From: JALHNI01 sp965229305
GTDB taxonomy: Bacteria > Acidobacteriota > Terriglobia > Bryobacterales > Bryobacteraceae
Length of the DNA stretch: 64,000 bases
Direction: 5' to 3'
NCBI GenBank assembly: GCA_965229305.1
Contig: CBDDIZ010000041.1
Coordinates: forward strand, 186,001 to 250,000
The notes beneath the pieces were generated by a model. The model was not told the DNA's origin, ran no database searches, and saw only the letters and a program-made list of their open reading frames with translations. The position numbers were made by a program, and so were the translations under genes. This document shows positions 9,907 to 20,600 of the stretch, one piece after another (positions within the stretch are counted from its first letter, which is position 1; each line of letters opens with the position of its first letter).

Positions 9907-11293
9907 CTTCCGCGACCTCTCTTGCGGCCGCATTCAGACCTCGCCGTTGAGCCGGCGGCAGGTGCTGGCGCAAGCCGGCGCAGGCTTCGGCATGCTGGCC
10001 CTGGCGGATCTGCTGCGTGGCGAAGAACAATTACCGCAGCCGCACTTTGCGCCCAAAGCGAAGTCGGTCATCTGGCTCTATATGGAAGGTGGACCGAGCG
10101 CGGTGGATCTGTTTGACCCCAAGCCCGCGCTCGACAAGTTCGATGGCCAGCCGCCGCCCCAGGCCATCGAGACTTTCTTCGGCCGGCCCGGTCCGCTGAT
10201 GCGTTCGCCGTTTCCATTCAAGCAATACGGGCAGAGCGGCGCCTGGGTATGCGATCCCTATGCGAAGCTCGCGCAGCACGTGGACGAGATCGCCTTCATC
10301 CGTTCCTGCCATGCGGAGTCCAACAATCACGCGCCAGCCATGTATCAGATGAACACCGGCCAGATCCGCGCAGGCTTTCCCAGCGCGGGCTCCTGGATCA
10401 ATTACGGGCTCGGCTCGCCGAACCAGAATCTGCCGGGCTTTGTGGTGCTGCCGACGCGCGCGGGTTCGAAGGGCGGGCCCGGTAACTGGGGCGCGGGTTT
10501 TCTGCCGGCGGCCTATCAGGGCACGACGTTGCGCTCCGGCGGCACGCCGATCCTGAATCTCGATCCCCCGGAGCAGATGAGCCTCGTCCGGCAGCGCCGT
10601 CTGCTCGATCTGGCCCAGGCGGGCAACCGTCAACATGCGGCGGACCGTCCCGGCAATGCCGAACTGATTGCGCGCATTCAATCCTATGAGCTCGCCTTCC
10701 GCATGCAAACGGAAGCCAAGGAAGCTGTGGATCTCAGCAAGGAGCCCGAGTCCGTGCGCCGGCTCTACGGGCTCGATGCGGAAGTCACGCGTGCGTATGG
10801 TGAGAAGTGTCTGCTGGCGCGCCGCATGGTGGAGCGCGGCGTACGCTTCGTCCAGATCTATCCCAACAGCGAGTGGGACGCGCACAACAAGATTGAAGAG
10901 AACCATCGCGAGCGCTGTGCCGAATCGGATCAACCGATTGCCGCCCTGCTGAGCGACCTCAAGAGCCGCGGTTTGCTTTCCTCGACGCTCGTGGTTTGGG
11001 GCGGGGAATTCGGCCGTATGCCCGTGTCAGAAGGGTCGCGGGGACGTGACCACAATAACCAGGGCTTTCTGGTCTGGATGGCTGGAGCCGGGATCCGCGG
11101 CGGCGCGACGCACGGTCATACCGACGACATCGGTTACAAAGCCGTCGACGCGCCGGTCTCCGTGCATGATCTGCATGCGACGATTCTGCACCTGCTGGGC
11201 GTTGACCACACGCGGCTCACCTACACGCACAATGGCCGTGCTTACCGCTTAACGGACGTCTCGGGCGAAGTGATCCGCTCCATCCTGGCGTAG
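9884..11293 (+). CDS. DUF1501 family exported protein (sulfatase-like fold)
   Basis: A 469-residue partner of the PSD1 gene, overlapping its 3' end by 23 nt (ATG 9884; an ATG at 9896 is an alternative). A Tat-like signal (SRRQVLAQAGAGFGMLAL) is near residues 23-40. The DUF1501 family resembles alkaline phosphatase/sulfatase folds. Visible family motifs are IWLYMEGGPSAVDLFDPKP near the N-terminus, ARRMVERGVRFVQIY and VVWGGEFGRMPVSEG in the middle, and GRDHNNQGFLVWMAGAGIRG, HGHTDDIG and HDLHATILHLLGVDH towards the end, including the conserved His and Asp residues. PSD1/DUF1501 pairs are abundant in Planctomycetes and Acidobacteria. Their substrate is unproven, although polysaccharide breakdown is often proposed, which fits the neighbouring glycosidases. 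The 3' end overlaps the convergent serine hydrolase gene by 52 nt. Confidence 0.85.
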   Translation: MSFLMSTSFRDLSCGRIQTSPLSRRQVLAQAGAGFGMLALADLLRGEEQLPQPHFAPKAKSVIWLYMEGGPSAVDLFDPKPALDKFDGQPPPQAIETFFGRPGPLMRSPFPFKQYGQSGAWVCDPYAKLAQHVDEIAFIRSCHAESNNHAPAMYQMNTGQIRAGFPSAGSWINYGLGSPNQNLPGFVVLPTRAGSKGGPGNWGAGFLPAAYQGTTLRSGGTPILNLDPPEQMSLVRQRRLLDLAQAGNRQHAADRPGNAELIARIQSYELAFRMQTEAKEAVDLSKEPESVRRLYGLDAEVTRAYGEKCLLARRMVERGVRFVQIYPNSEWDAHNKIEENHRERCAESDQPIAALLSDLKSRGLLSSTLVVWGGEFGRMPVSEGSRGRDHNNQGFLVWMAGAGIRGGATHGHTDDIGYKAVDAPVSVHDLHATILHLLGVDHTRLTYTHNGRAYRLTDVSGEVIRSILA

Positions 11294-12420
11294 ACGGCTT
11301 GCTGAAAGGCTTGCCGCACGTGCGCTTCTTCGGGGCCGGTCCAGTTGGCGCGCTGCACCATCAGAATCAGCGCTACGCCTTGCACGGGGTCGATCCAGGC
11401 TTGCGTCCCGTAGGCGCCGCCGTGCCCGTAGGTCCCGGGATGAAAGACGGAGCTGACATCGATGGCCTCGCGCACCACGCACCAGGTGAGTCCCCAGGCT
11501 GTGCCGGGCGTGAAGCCGGCTTTGATGCCGGGCGTGTGGATGGTCGTCATCTTACGGATGGCTCCGGCGGAAAGATAGCGCCGTCCGTCGAGTTGGCCGC
11601 CGTTCAACAGCATGCGCGCAAAGCGCCCGTAGTCGTCGGCCGTGGAGTACAAGCCGCCGTTCGCCGCCGGGTAGCGCTGCCGCGAACTCGCCTCGCCGCC
11701 TTGTAACTCGAGCAGACTGACCTTGGCCGGCGTGAAGCGGCCGTTTGCTTCATGGCGATACGGAATCGCCACGCGGCGCAACTGGCGGGCCGTCGGGTAG
11801 AAGGTCGTATCCTTCATGCCCAAGGGCCGCAGCAAGCGCTGCTCGAGGAAGCGGTCAAAGCTCATGCCGGAGACCACTTCAACGATGCGCCCCAAGGCAT
11901 TGATGCCAGACTGGCAGTACTTCCACTTGGTGCCCGGCTCGAACAACATCGGCTTGCGGCAATAAGCCGGCACCAACTCCGCCAGCGTGCGGGCGGCCTT
12001 GGCGTCCTGGGGCGTGAACTCGCCCAAGCCAGAGGTGTGCGTCATGAGTTGCTGCAAGGTCAGATTGGCGGGGCGTCCCTCTGGCGTCCGCAGTCCGGCG
12101 AACTCCGGCAGATACTTGCTGACCGAATCTTCCACCCGGAGCTTGCCTTCGTCCTCCAGCATCATGATGGCCGTGCCGGTGATGGGCTTGGTCATCGAAG
12201 CGATCCAGAAGATCGTATCCGGCCGCAGCGGCCGGTGGCCTGACGGACCGTCGAAGCCCGTGGCTTGCCGATGAATCACGCCGCCGCGGGTGGCCACCAG
12301 GGTCACCGCGCCGCGGATCTCGTGCGCGTCCACCAATGCTCGCATCGTCTCAGCCACGCGCGGCGCTTCCACCGTCTGGCTCCAGGCCAGCGCGCATCCC
12401 CACAGCCACCAGGACTTCAT
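11242..12420 (-). CDS. class C beta-lactamase-like serine hydrolase (esterase/peptidase family), exported
   Basis: 392 residues with a short hydrophobic leader (MKSWWLWGCALAWSQ). The catalytic Ser-x-x-Lys is S75-M-T-K78 in WIASMTKPITG. The usual Tyr-x-Asn motif appears as the variant YCQSGINALGRIVE, and the third motif is in YGHGGAYGTQAWIDP. The family (serine beta-lactamase-like, PF00144) includes esterases, D-aminopeptidases and transpeptidase relatives, so a beta-lactam target is not implied. It is the last gene of a reverse operon: its ATG follows the stop of the upstream gene directly, with no gap. Confidence 0.8.
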   Translation of the reverse strand: MKSWWLWGCALAWSQTVEAPRVAETMRALVDAHEIRGAVTLVATRGGVIHRQATGFDGPSGHRPLRPDTIFWIASMTKPITGTAIMMLEDEGKLRVEDSVSKYLPEFAGLRTPEGRPANLTLQQLMTHTSGLGEFTPQDAKAARTLAELVPAYCRKPMLFEPGTKWKYCQSGINALGRIVEVVSGMSFDRFLEQRLLRPLGMKDTTFYPTARQLRRVAIPYRHEANGRFTPAKVSLLELQGGEASSRQRYPAANGGLYSTADDYGRFARMLLNGGQLDGRRYLSAGAIRKMTTIHTPGIKAGFTPGTAWGLTWCVVREAIDVSSVFHPGTYGHGGAYGTQAWIDPVQGVALILMVQRANWTGPEEAHVRQAFQQAVYARMERITSPETSVKR

Positions 12421-13161
12421 CTATTTCCTCTTCAGCGCATAACAGACGGCGGCCAGAATCAAATCCTTGCCGTCCTGCGAGATGGAATTGGGCTGTTCGC
12501 CAAACATCGGTCCTTCGGAATCGATCCAGGGAATGCCGATCCGCAGGCCCTTGGCCGGCGTGCCGTCGGCGAGTGTCGCGCCCTTTTCATAAACAAATTC
12601 CACGAAGGCTTCCTCCCTGGTCGCTTCGCCGCTTGCCGGGTTCACCGTCGCCCGGGCGATCACTGTGGCGCCGGGGCCCAGGCTGGAACCCCAGCCCCAG
12701 ATGGCAGCCTTGCCGCGGCTCACTTCGATCAAGCCCGGCTGGCGGCCGGCCGCGAGCGGATGGCCTTTCGCCGCCGGCAATAGTTCGATGCCACTGATGC
12801 GTGGCGGCTTGCCTTCGAAGTGAAACTTGCGGGCCATCGCCATCCATTTCTCCGGAAACGTCAGGCCTTCGCCTACCAGCACGGGAATTGTGTGATCGCG
12901 ATACTTGCCGGCCACGTTGCCGCTGAAGACGCTGCTCGATATGAAGACCATGTCGAAGTCTTTGGCGTCCTGGGCGGCGTTGGGGACCACGCTGTCCAGC
13001 CGCTTGGTGACGGTCTGCTTGAGGTCCACCGTCAGCAGGCGGATGAAGTCCGGGTCGCCGGCATCTTGTTTGCCGGCCTCCCCGTGCACGTAAAGGATGT
13101 TGGAGACTTGGGCGGCCTGCAGCGTCAGGCAGGCGGCCATCATGAGTACGATGCGGATCAA
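12421..13161 (-). CDS. secreted protein of unknown function
   Basis: 246 residues with an N-terminal signal peptide (MIRIVLMMAACLTLQAAQ). Strand/helix alternation with a segment FDMVFISSSVFSGNVAGKYRDH followed by HTIPVLVGEG recalls ThuA-like or glutamine-amidotransferase-like flavodoxin folds, which occur in glycan-utilisation clusters. No catalytic residues could be assigned, so this is only a suggestion. It starts 4 nt inside the 3' end of the GH95 gene (ATGA overlap) and ends directly before the serine hydrolase, so all three are translationally linked. Confidence 0.65.
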   Translation of the reverse strand: MIRIVLMMAACLTLQAAQVSNILYVHGEAGKQDAGDPDFIRLLTVDLKQTVTKRLDSVVPNAAQDAKDFDMVFISSSVFSGNVAGKYRDHTIPVLVGEGLTFPEKWMAMARKFHFEGKPPRISGIELLPAAKGHPLAAGRQPGLIEVSRGKAAIWGWGSSLGPGATVIARATVNPASGEATREEAFVEFVYEKGATLADGTPAKGLRIGIPWIDSEGPMFGEQPNSISQDGKDLILAAVCYALKRK

Positions 13162-15524
13162 CGGATCACTCCTGTTTGGAATTGATACTCTTCGCCGGGC
13201 GAAGTGGGAAACTCGATCAGGTGGCGGGCGACTTGTCGGACCTTGACCGTCCGGCCTCGCGTGGTGACGCGCACGGATTCAGGCGTGCGAAGGCGCACCG
13301 GCTGTCCGAGCGTTGAGCGCAGCGTAGCGCCCGTCAGCCGGCCGGCGGACCACTGCAACGAGACCTCGAAGCCACCGCGGGCGCGCACGCCGCTCACCTC
13401 GCCTTCTGGCCACTCGGCCGACAGAGCCGGCAGCAGGCGGATCTCGTCCGTGTGCGACTGCACCAGCATCTCGATCGCCGCGGCCAGCGCGCACATGTTG
13501 CCGTTCAGCAGGACCCACGGCGGGTCCGCGTTGAGCAGATTCGGATAAGTCCACCCGCTTTTCGTGGCGTCGTCGGAAGGCTGCGCGCTCAACTGCATCC
13601 GCAGCCGTCGCCAAGCTTCGTCGCCGTTGCCGAGCCGCGCCCACAAGGCCGCCTTCCAGGCTAAGGACCAGCCATAGGCACTCGCATCGCGCTCTCGCAG
13701 CGATACGCGTGCTCCTTCCGCCAGCGCTGGATGGGCCAGCGCATCCCATTGCTTGCCGGGGAAGAAGCCAAACAGATGCGACAAATGGCGATGCCCCGGA
13801 TCCGTGCTTTCCCAGTCTTCGGCCCACTCTTGCAGCCGGCCGTTCTTGCCTAGCTGGGGCCGCAGGAGACGGGCCCGCGCTTCGCGCAGGCGTTGGGCAA
13901 ACTCGGGCTCGAGGCCCAGCACGCGCGACGCCTCAATCAGGTTGGTGAACAGATCCCAGATCAGCGACATGTCCACCGTGGAGCCGACGCTGATCTGCGC
14001 GGGCCGCCCGTTCTTCTGGACAAAGATGTTCTCCGGTGAGACCGAAGGGTTCGTCACCAGGTGACCACGGTCATCTTCCACCAGCAGGTCCAGGCAGAAC
14101 TCCGCGGCGCCCTTCATCATGGGCCAGGCTCGCTCGCGCAGAAAGCGGCGATCGCCGCTGAAGGCGTAATGCTCCCAGTAGTTCAGCGAAAGCCACGGAC
14201 CCGCCAGCATGAAGAGCGCCCAATGCGGGTTGCCGCCGCCCCAATCGCCGGCGGCTCCGGTTTGCCGCCACAGGTCCGAGTTGTGATGCGCCATCCAGCC
14301 GCGCGCGCCGTAGTTCACCGCCGCGGTCTTCGCGCCGTTCACCGCCAGTCCGTCGATGAAGTCCAGGAAAGGCTCCGCCATCTCCGCCGTGTTGCTGGTC
14401 TCCACGGCGTAGTAGTACATCTCGGCATCATGATTGAGCGCCCAATTCGCGCTCCATTCGGGGCGCAGCCGGTCGTTCCAAAGGCCTTTCAGATTGCCGG
14501 GCTGGCCGCCGGGCCGTGACGAAGCGATCATCAGATAGCGCGCATATTGCGCGAACAGCGTCATCAAGGCCGGATCGGCGCCGGCGCGCAAACGTTCGTC
14601 CGTCGGCTGGCGATCGTCGTCGCGGCCGAGGCGCAACCTCCATCGCCGGAAGATCGGCTGATAGTCGGCTAAATGCTGGGCGAGGAGTTGGTCATAGCTT
14701 TGGTCCACCTGCGTGGGCTCCGGCGCTTTGTACGTGGTGGATGCGGTGACGATCAGCGTGACAGCGTCGGCGCCGGTCACTTCAAGGGCGCCGTCGGCCG
14801 CGCGGGTGATGCCGCCTTCGGCCCGCACCTCGAGCGTCGTCTCAAAACGCATGCCGCCACCGTACTGAATGGCGTGCGCGTCGTCGAAGTTACGCCGGTA
14901 GACCGGCTCCACGTGGCCGGGCGCTTCGCCCCGCATTACCAAACGCGTGGCCGCTGCCGCTTGCAATGTGAACCGCAACTGACTGCTCAGCCGCGCGCGG
15001 AATGTCACTTGCCCCGGCCGGTCCGCCGTCAGCCGCACCACCATGGCGCGGGCTGGAAAGCTGGCGAACGTCTCGCGCCGAAAGCGCGTCGCGCCGCTGC
15101 GGAACAACGTGGTGGCGACGGCGCGATCCAGGTCCAACTCGCGTTGATAGTCTTCCGTCGAAGCCAACTGCGGGAACGACAACCGCAGATCGCCCATCGG
15201 TAAATAGGACTCGGTGTAAGGACCCTGCATCCGCTTCGCCAACTGATCGGCCTCTTCGTAACGGCCCGCGGCGGCCGCTTGGCGCACCAGCGGCAGGGTC
15301 ACGCGTGCCTCGGGATTGTTCCACTCGCGCGGAAAACCGGACCACAGCGTGTTCTCGTTCAACTGCCAGCGCGCTTCCGCCGGGCCGCCGAACACCATCG
15401 CGCCCAGGCGCCCGTTTCCCACGGGCAGGGCCTCGTTCCAGTTACGGGCCGGCTGGCGATACCAGAGCCGCGGGGCAGCTGTCAGCGTCGTGGTGGCCAG
15501 CAGGAAGATGATTGCGCACTTCAC
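13158..15524 (-). CDS. GH95 family alpha-L-fucosidase/galactosidase, exported
   Basis: 788 residues, the normal length for GH95. A signal peptide (MKCAIIFLLATTTLTAAP) is followed by family-defining segments: the N-terminal LWYRQPARNWNEALPVGNG, LGAMVFGG and LNENTLWSG, the barrel motif GNLKGLWNDRLRPEWSANW and the downstream NSDLWRQTGAAG, and the C-terminal LNADPPWVLLNGNM and EIRLLPALSAEWPEGEVSG. GH95 enzymes are inverting fucosidases (some are galactosidases) acting on plant or host glycans. The gene heads a three-gene reverse operon and is divergent from the gene at 15662 across 137 bp, which should hold both promoters. Confidence 0.9.
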   Translation of the reverse strand: MKCAIIFLLATTTLTAAPRLWYRQPARNWNEALPVGNGRLGAMVFGGPAEARWQLNENTLWSGFPREWNNPEARVTLPLVRQAAAAGRYEEADQLAKRMQGPYTESYLPMGDLRLSFPQLASTEDYQRELDLDRAVATTLFRSGATRFRRETFASFPARAMVVRLTADRPGQVTFRARLSSQLRFTLQAAAATRLVMRGEAPGHVEPVYRRNFDDAHAIQYGGGMRFETTLEVRAEGGITRAADGALEVTGADAVTLIVTASTTYKAPEPTQVDQSYDQLLAQHLADYQPIFRRWRLRLGRDDDRQPTDERLRAGADPALMTLFAQYARYLMIASSRPGGQPGNLKGLWNDRLRPEWSANWALNHDAEMYYYAVETSNTAEMAEPFLDFIDGLAVNGAKTAAVNYGARGWMAHHNSDLWRQTGAAGDWGGGNPHWALFMLAGPWLSLNYWEHYAFSGDRRFLRERAWPMMKGAAEFCLDLLVEDDRGHLVTNPSVSPENIFVQKNGRPAQISVGSTVDMSLIWDLFTNLIEASRVLGLEPEFAQRLREARARLLRPQLGKNGRLQEWAEDWESTDPGHRHLSHLFGFFPGKQWDALAHPALAEGARVSLRERDASAYGWSLAWKAALWARLGNGDEAWRRLRMQLSAQPSDDATKSGWTYPNLLNADPPWVLLNGNMCALAAAIEMLVQSHTDEIRLLPALSAEWPEGEVSGVRARGGFEVSLQWSAGRLTGATLRSTLGQPVRLRTPESVRVTTRGRTVKVRQVARHLIEFPTSPGEEYQFQTGVIR

Positions 15525-15661
15525 CAGTCCCCAGTGTTGATAACTGCCCGCCGTCGATCTATCGCGATTCCATCATTTGCTCTTAGAATTGCGCCTTCCC
15601 TAAGACTTCGCGGCAGGATGTTGATATCCGTCCCCAGGTAGCGCGGCCTAAGCTGGGCGGC

Positions 15662-16399
15662 ATGTGGCTCTTGGCCCTGTTGCTGGCGCAAAGCTCGGTG
15701 AACTCGCTTGGCATGCGTCTGGTGCCGGTGCCCGCCGGCGAGTTCGTGATGGGCTCGCCGCTAACGGAGGCGCATCGCCGTGCTGACGAAGCCTCGCGTC
15801 TGGTGTCTTTCCCGCGGCCTTTCCTGATGAGCGCGTATCCGGTTACGCAGGATCAGTACTTCGCCGTGATGCAAGCGCGGCCGAGCTGGTTTGCCGCGAC
15901 GGGCCCCGGCAAGTCCTTCGTCGCTGGTCTTGAAACTGGCGAGTTTCCCGTGGAGCGAGTTCGTTGGGACGATGCTGTTACCTTCTGCCGGCGGCTCTCC
16001 GCCCTGCCCGCTGAGCAACAAGCCCATCGCGTTTACCGTCTGCCCACCGAAGCCGAGTTCGAGTATGCCGCGCGGGCGGGTGGCCGCAGCGTGATTCCGT
16101 CGACGGCCGCTAACTTCCAGGGTGAGTTCCCCGTGGAGGGCGCCGCTTCAGGACCTTACCTCGCCCGCACCACGAAGGTCGGTTCTTACCCGCCCAACGA
16201 GCTCGGCCTTTATGACCTCCAGGGCAACGTCTGGCAATGGTGCTCGGATGCCTACGAGGGGAATCTGCGCGTGCTACGCGGCTGCGGCTGGAATGCCTTT
16301 GGCTTGCACTGCCGGTTGGCGGCGCGGGAGAAGGACCATCCCGGCAATCGCACCAGCTTCGTTGGCTTCCGCGTCGTGGCGGAGGTGACCGAGCCGTGA
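15662..16399 (+). CDS. formylglycine-generating-enzyme/SUMF1-like protein
   Basis: 245 residues with a short hydrophobic leader (MWLLALLLAQSS). The FGE-sulfatase fold is recognisable by MRLVPVPAGEFVMGSP at the start, PVTQDQYFAVM, PVERVRWDDAVTFCRRLS, YRLPTEAEFEYAARAG, LGLYDLQGNVWQWCSDAY and FVGFRVVAE at the end. Members include true formylglycine-generating enzymes and many proteins of other or unknown activity (C-type-lectin-like fold). I did not verify the active-site cysteine pair, so enzymatic activity is uncertain. The stop overlaps the GTG start of the next gene (GTGA at 16396-16399). Confidence 0.8.
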   Translation: MWLLALLLAQSSVNSLGMRLVPVPAGEFVMGSPLTEAHRRADEASRLVSFPRPFLMSAYPVTQDQYFAVMQARPSWFAATGPGKSFVAGLETGEFPVERVRWDDAVTFCRRLSALPAEQQAHRVYRLPTEAEFEYAARAGGRSVIPSTAANFQGEFPVEGAASGPYLARTTKVGSYPPNELGLYDLQGNVWQWCSDAYEGNLRVLRGCGWNAFGLHCRLAAREKDHPGNRTSFVGFRVVAEVTEP

Positions 16400-17587
16400 A
16401 AGCCGTCTTGTTCCTTGCTCTGGCTCTGCACGCCGCGCCACGGCCGGGCGATCTGTTTCGCGAGTACTCCTGGGTGCCTGCTGGCAACTATCATGTCCTC
16501 AATCTGCGCCAGTTGCCGCTGGAACTTACGCAGGCCATCGACCTCGACGAAGCGATCGCCGCCGAGATCGCGCTTGAGATCGGCAACGCGCATCTCGGCT
16601 ACGAGGCCATGGCGCTGCAGGTGAACCAAGGCGCGTGGCACCCCATCCCTTTCCCCGAACGTACGCCGCGCGATCCCTCGCCTTCGCTTTACTTCAACCA
16701 ATGGTTCCCGCACGTTCCGATTCCTCTCAGCGAACTGCGCGCGGGCGCCGGCAATCGGCTCCTGTTTCGCATCGGGCCGGAGGTCTTCGCCGGCGGAAAT
16801 CCGCATCCGGCGCACACGCCGGTGTATGGTTTCACCCTGCGCGTCTACTATCACGCGCTGCGCAAGCCCCATACGGCGGGCGTGGTCCGGTCGCCGCGCG
16901 CGAATACGACAGTGGGGACTTTGGTGCCTCTGGACGTCAGCACCAATGGCCCCCGTCGCGCAGGTGGACTATGTGGGTCTCTATGAAGACGTGAACTACG
17001 AAGGCGACGGCGTCTACCGCCAATGGCACCAGTCCCTCTCGCGCGGCCAGATCAGCCACCACATCGGCAGTGCGCGGCAATCGTTCGTGTGGGACACTTC
17101 CTGGCTGCCCGATCAGTCCGAACCACTTTCTCTCGCCGCCCGCCTCACTGGGCCGGACGGCTTGATCTATCTCCCGCCCGCCGTCACCCACGTCAGCTTG
17201 CAGCGCCCTTTCCAGGTTGAACTACTGAAGCCCTACGGTGTGCCCAGGAACTTCACGGCTTGTCAGTACGGCATCTATGTCGATCCTGGCCCCAAGTTCG
17301 AGCGACTGGACCTCCACGGCGATCCCGCTCGCATCGTCGACGCGCAGCTCATCGTGCCCTGCTGGAACTGTCCTTCCACGCGCGGCTTCACGCTCAACGG
17401 CCGCGTGTTGGACCTGCCTCCCTTTCCTGGCAAGCCTGGCAGCTTTCATTTCGCCATCGTGCCGCTGCGGCCACTTACTGCGCTTCGCCGCGGCGACAAT
17501 CGCCTCGGAACGATCCCCGGCCCCGGCCGTATGAGCGACATCGCCTTGCCCGGCGTCGCCATTCTCGTGCGTTATGCGGCTCATTGA
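16396..17587 (+). pseudogene. secreted beta-rich protein of unknown function, frameshifted in a C run
   Basis: The GTG at 16396, overlapping the previous stop, opens a frame with a signal peptide (VKAVLFLALALHAAP). The frame runs to a premature stop at 16986. The natural continuation lies in the next frame from about 16952 to 17587 (PVAQVDYVGLYEDVNYEGDG onwards). Both parts have coding character, and the break coincides with a run of five C at 16950-16954: removing one C gives DVSTNGPVAQVDYVG and a single protein of about 396 residues. The second half holds a C-x-x-C (PCWNCPSTRGF). The function is not recognised; beta-sandwich content suggests an extracellular protein. It is either a recent mutation or a homopolymer sequencing error. 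Confidence 0.65.
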
Positions 17588-17691
17588 TCCCAATCGCACG
17601 ATCCGCAGAAAGATTGGCGTTTTGCTGACAGACGTCAACCGGCCTTCTGCCAGAAGCTGATCTAAGTTTTCAGAGCATTCAGGAGACAACC

Positions 17692-20600
17692 ATGCCCAAA
17701 CTACGTAGCCTTTGCGGGTGGCTTGCCGTGATCATCGCGCCCGCCCTTCTCGCCCAAACCGATAGCGGCTCGATTCGCGGAACCGTCAGCGACTCCACGC
17801 GCGCGGCGGTGCCCGCCGTCACCATCACAGCCCGCGAGATATCGACCGGCGTCGTGAAGACCACGATGTCCGAAGCGGCCGGCAACTTCACCTTGGCGAA
17901 CCTCCGCGCCGGAACCTACACCGTCACCGCCGAACGCGAGGGCTTCAAGAGCGTGCAGCAGAACAACGTCAAAGTCGATGTCGCCGTCACCGTGGCGCTG
18001 GATCTCGAACTGCCGCTGGGCAGTACGACGGACCGCGTCACCGTCACCGCCGAAGTCACCCGCGTCGCCAGCGAATCGAGTGAGCAAACGACGGCGATCC
18101 AGCCGAAACCCTTCATCGATCTGCCGCTCAATGCTTCGGGCGGCCGTTCGGCCGAAAGTTTTATCCTGCTCACCCCGGGAGTCACCGGTGCTTCGGGCTT
18201 TGGCGGGGCCTACGTCAACGGCGGCGCGCGCTTCACCCGCGAAATCCAGGTGGATGGCATGAGTCTGACGACGGCGGAAGTCGGTGGCGACGAGCGGCAA
18301 ATGACGTATGCGCCAGAAGCCATTCAGGAGTTCTCCATCGCCACCACCGGGTATGCGGCCGAGTTCGGCAATACGGGGGGTGGCGTCGAACGCTTCACCG
18401 TGCGCTCCGGCACCAATCAGTATCGCGGCAATTTTTATGAATATCTGCGTAACGACAAACTGGACGCGCGCGGCTTCTTCAATCGTACGGTCTCCGTCAA
18501 TCGGCAGAATGAGTTCGGCGGCAGCATCGGCGGCCCGGTGCGGATTCCCAAGGTCTACAACGGGACCAACCGCACCTTCTTCTTTCTGAATATCAACGAA
18601 TTCCGCTTCCGCTCCGGTCCCGATAACTCCATCGCCAGCGTGCCCACCGAGGCCTTCAAGCAAGGCGACTTCTCCGCCTGGCGTGGCGCAGGCGGAGCGC
18701 TGATTCCCATCTATGACCCGGCCAGCACGCGTCCCGACGGCGCCGGCGGCTTCACGCGCGATGCGTTCCCCGGCAACGTCATTCCCGCCGGCCGCATCAG
18801 CCCGGCCAGTCGCCGTCTGGTGACTTACTTCCCCAACGCCGTCCTGCCGAACGTGACGAATAACTTCCCCTCCGTCATGCGGACTTCGAGCTTCAAATAC
18901 GCCTACACCGGTAAGATCGACCATAACTTCAGCGAGCTGCATCGCCTGAGCTTGAGTTACAACTACGCCAAGCAACAGGACAACGCCGCCGGCCTCAGTG
19001 CTCCTCTGCCTCCGCCGATGGGCGGCCGCGTGCTGTATCACTATCCGATCAATCACAACGTCCGCCTGTCCTATGACTGGACGCTCAGCGCCCGCACGCT
19101 GAACCACTTCTCCGCCGGCCTCACCCGGCAGGACCAGTTCGTGCAGTCGCCCACCGAAGGCGGCAACTGGGGTAGTGTGCTCGGCATCGCCAATTTGCCC
19201 AACGGTGCCTTTCCGCAACTGAACTATGCGCCCTTCACGTCGCCGGGGACGCAGGGCATGTTTGTCACCATCAACAACACGTTCATGGTGGCCGACGCGA
19301 TGACTCTCGTACGTGGCAAGCACACCCTCAAGTTCGGGTTCGATTTCCGCCGTCTGCAGAATAACTTCCGAGCCAACAGCGCCACGGGCACCTTCTCGTT
19401 TTCGCCCAATGAAACAGCCTTCCCCACGGCGGCCGGGCGCAGTAGCACCGGGCTCGCCTTTGCCAGCATGCTGTTGGGCCAGGTGGATAGCGGCACGATC
19501 ACCGTGCGCGACATTACCAATGCGATGCGTATTCCTTACTTCGCCGCCTACGTGCAGGATGACTACAAAGTCACGCGGCGGCTGACGCTGAACCTCGGCT
19601 TGCGCTGGGATCTCTTCCTGCCCATCCTCGATGCGAACGACAATTACTCGATCATGGATCCTACGGTCCCCAACCCCGCTGCCGGCGGACGCCTTGGCGC
19701 CATGATCTTCGCCGGTGACGGTCCCGGCCGTGTGGGCCGCCGTCGTTTGCTGGATCAGGTGGCTTACAAGAACTTCGGACCTCGGCTGGGCCTGGCTTAC
19801 TCCGTCTCGCCGCGCATGGCCTTCCGGATGGCCTACGGCGTCAGCTACTACCCCACCGGCGGCCTGGGCGGCGGAAACACCAAACCCACGGCGCTCGGCT
19901 TCCTGGCGACGCCCGTCTACACGTCCGGTGACCTTGGCATTACGCCCGCCTTCCAGTGGGACAACGGCTTTCCGACCAATTGGGTGAAGCCGCCGATCAT
20001 CTCCCCCACCGTAGTCAACAACACCAACACCACCATGTGGGGCGATGCCGGTTACCGGCCGTCTTATCACCAGGAATGGAATGCCGGCATCCAGTACGAT
20101 CTGGGGCAAGGCTGGGTAGCGGACGTCAGCTATGTCGGCAACAAGTCCACCCGCTTGCCGCTGGCCACCAACCGCAATCAGGTGAACCCGTCGTTCCTGA
20201 ATTTGGGCAATCTGCTCACGCAGCAGATCGGCAGCCCGGCCGTCACTGCCGCCGGCTTCAATGCGCCTTATCCCGGCTTTACTGGTTCACTGGCGCAAGC
20301 TCTGCGGCCCTTCCCGCAGTACCTCACCGTGGGCACCAGCAGCTCGGATGTCTATGGCTTCGGCAATCACAACTCGCTGCAGATCAAGGTGGAGAAGCGC
20401 CTCTCGAAGGGGCTTTTCGTGCTGGCCTCTTACGTTTGGGCTAAGACGCTCACCAATGTCAACTCGGATATTGGCGGCGGCGTATCCCTGCGCGATAACT
20501 ACAACTATCAGCTCAACAAGTCCCTGGCCACTTACGACGTGCCCAGCCGCTTTGTCTCGGCCGTGAACTACGAACTGCCGTTCGGCCCCGGTAAGTCCTT

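Noticed and set aside
17701..20109. 802-codon open frame on the minus strand opposite the Oar-like receptor gene
   Set aside because: A GC-rich antisense shadow with the composition expected from codon-position bias; the plus-strand protein is clearly real.
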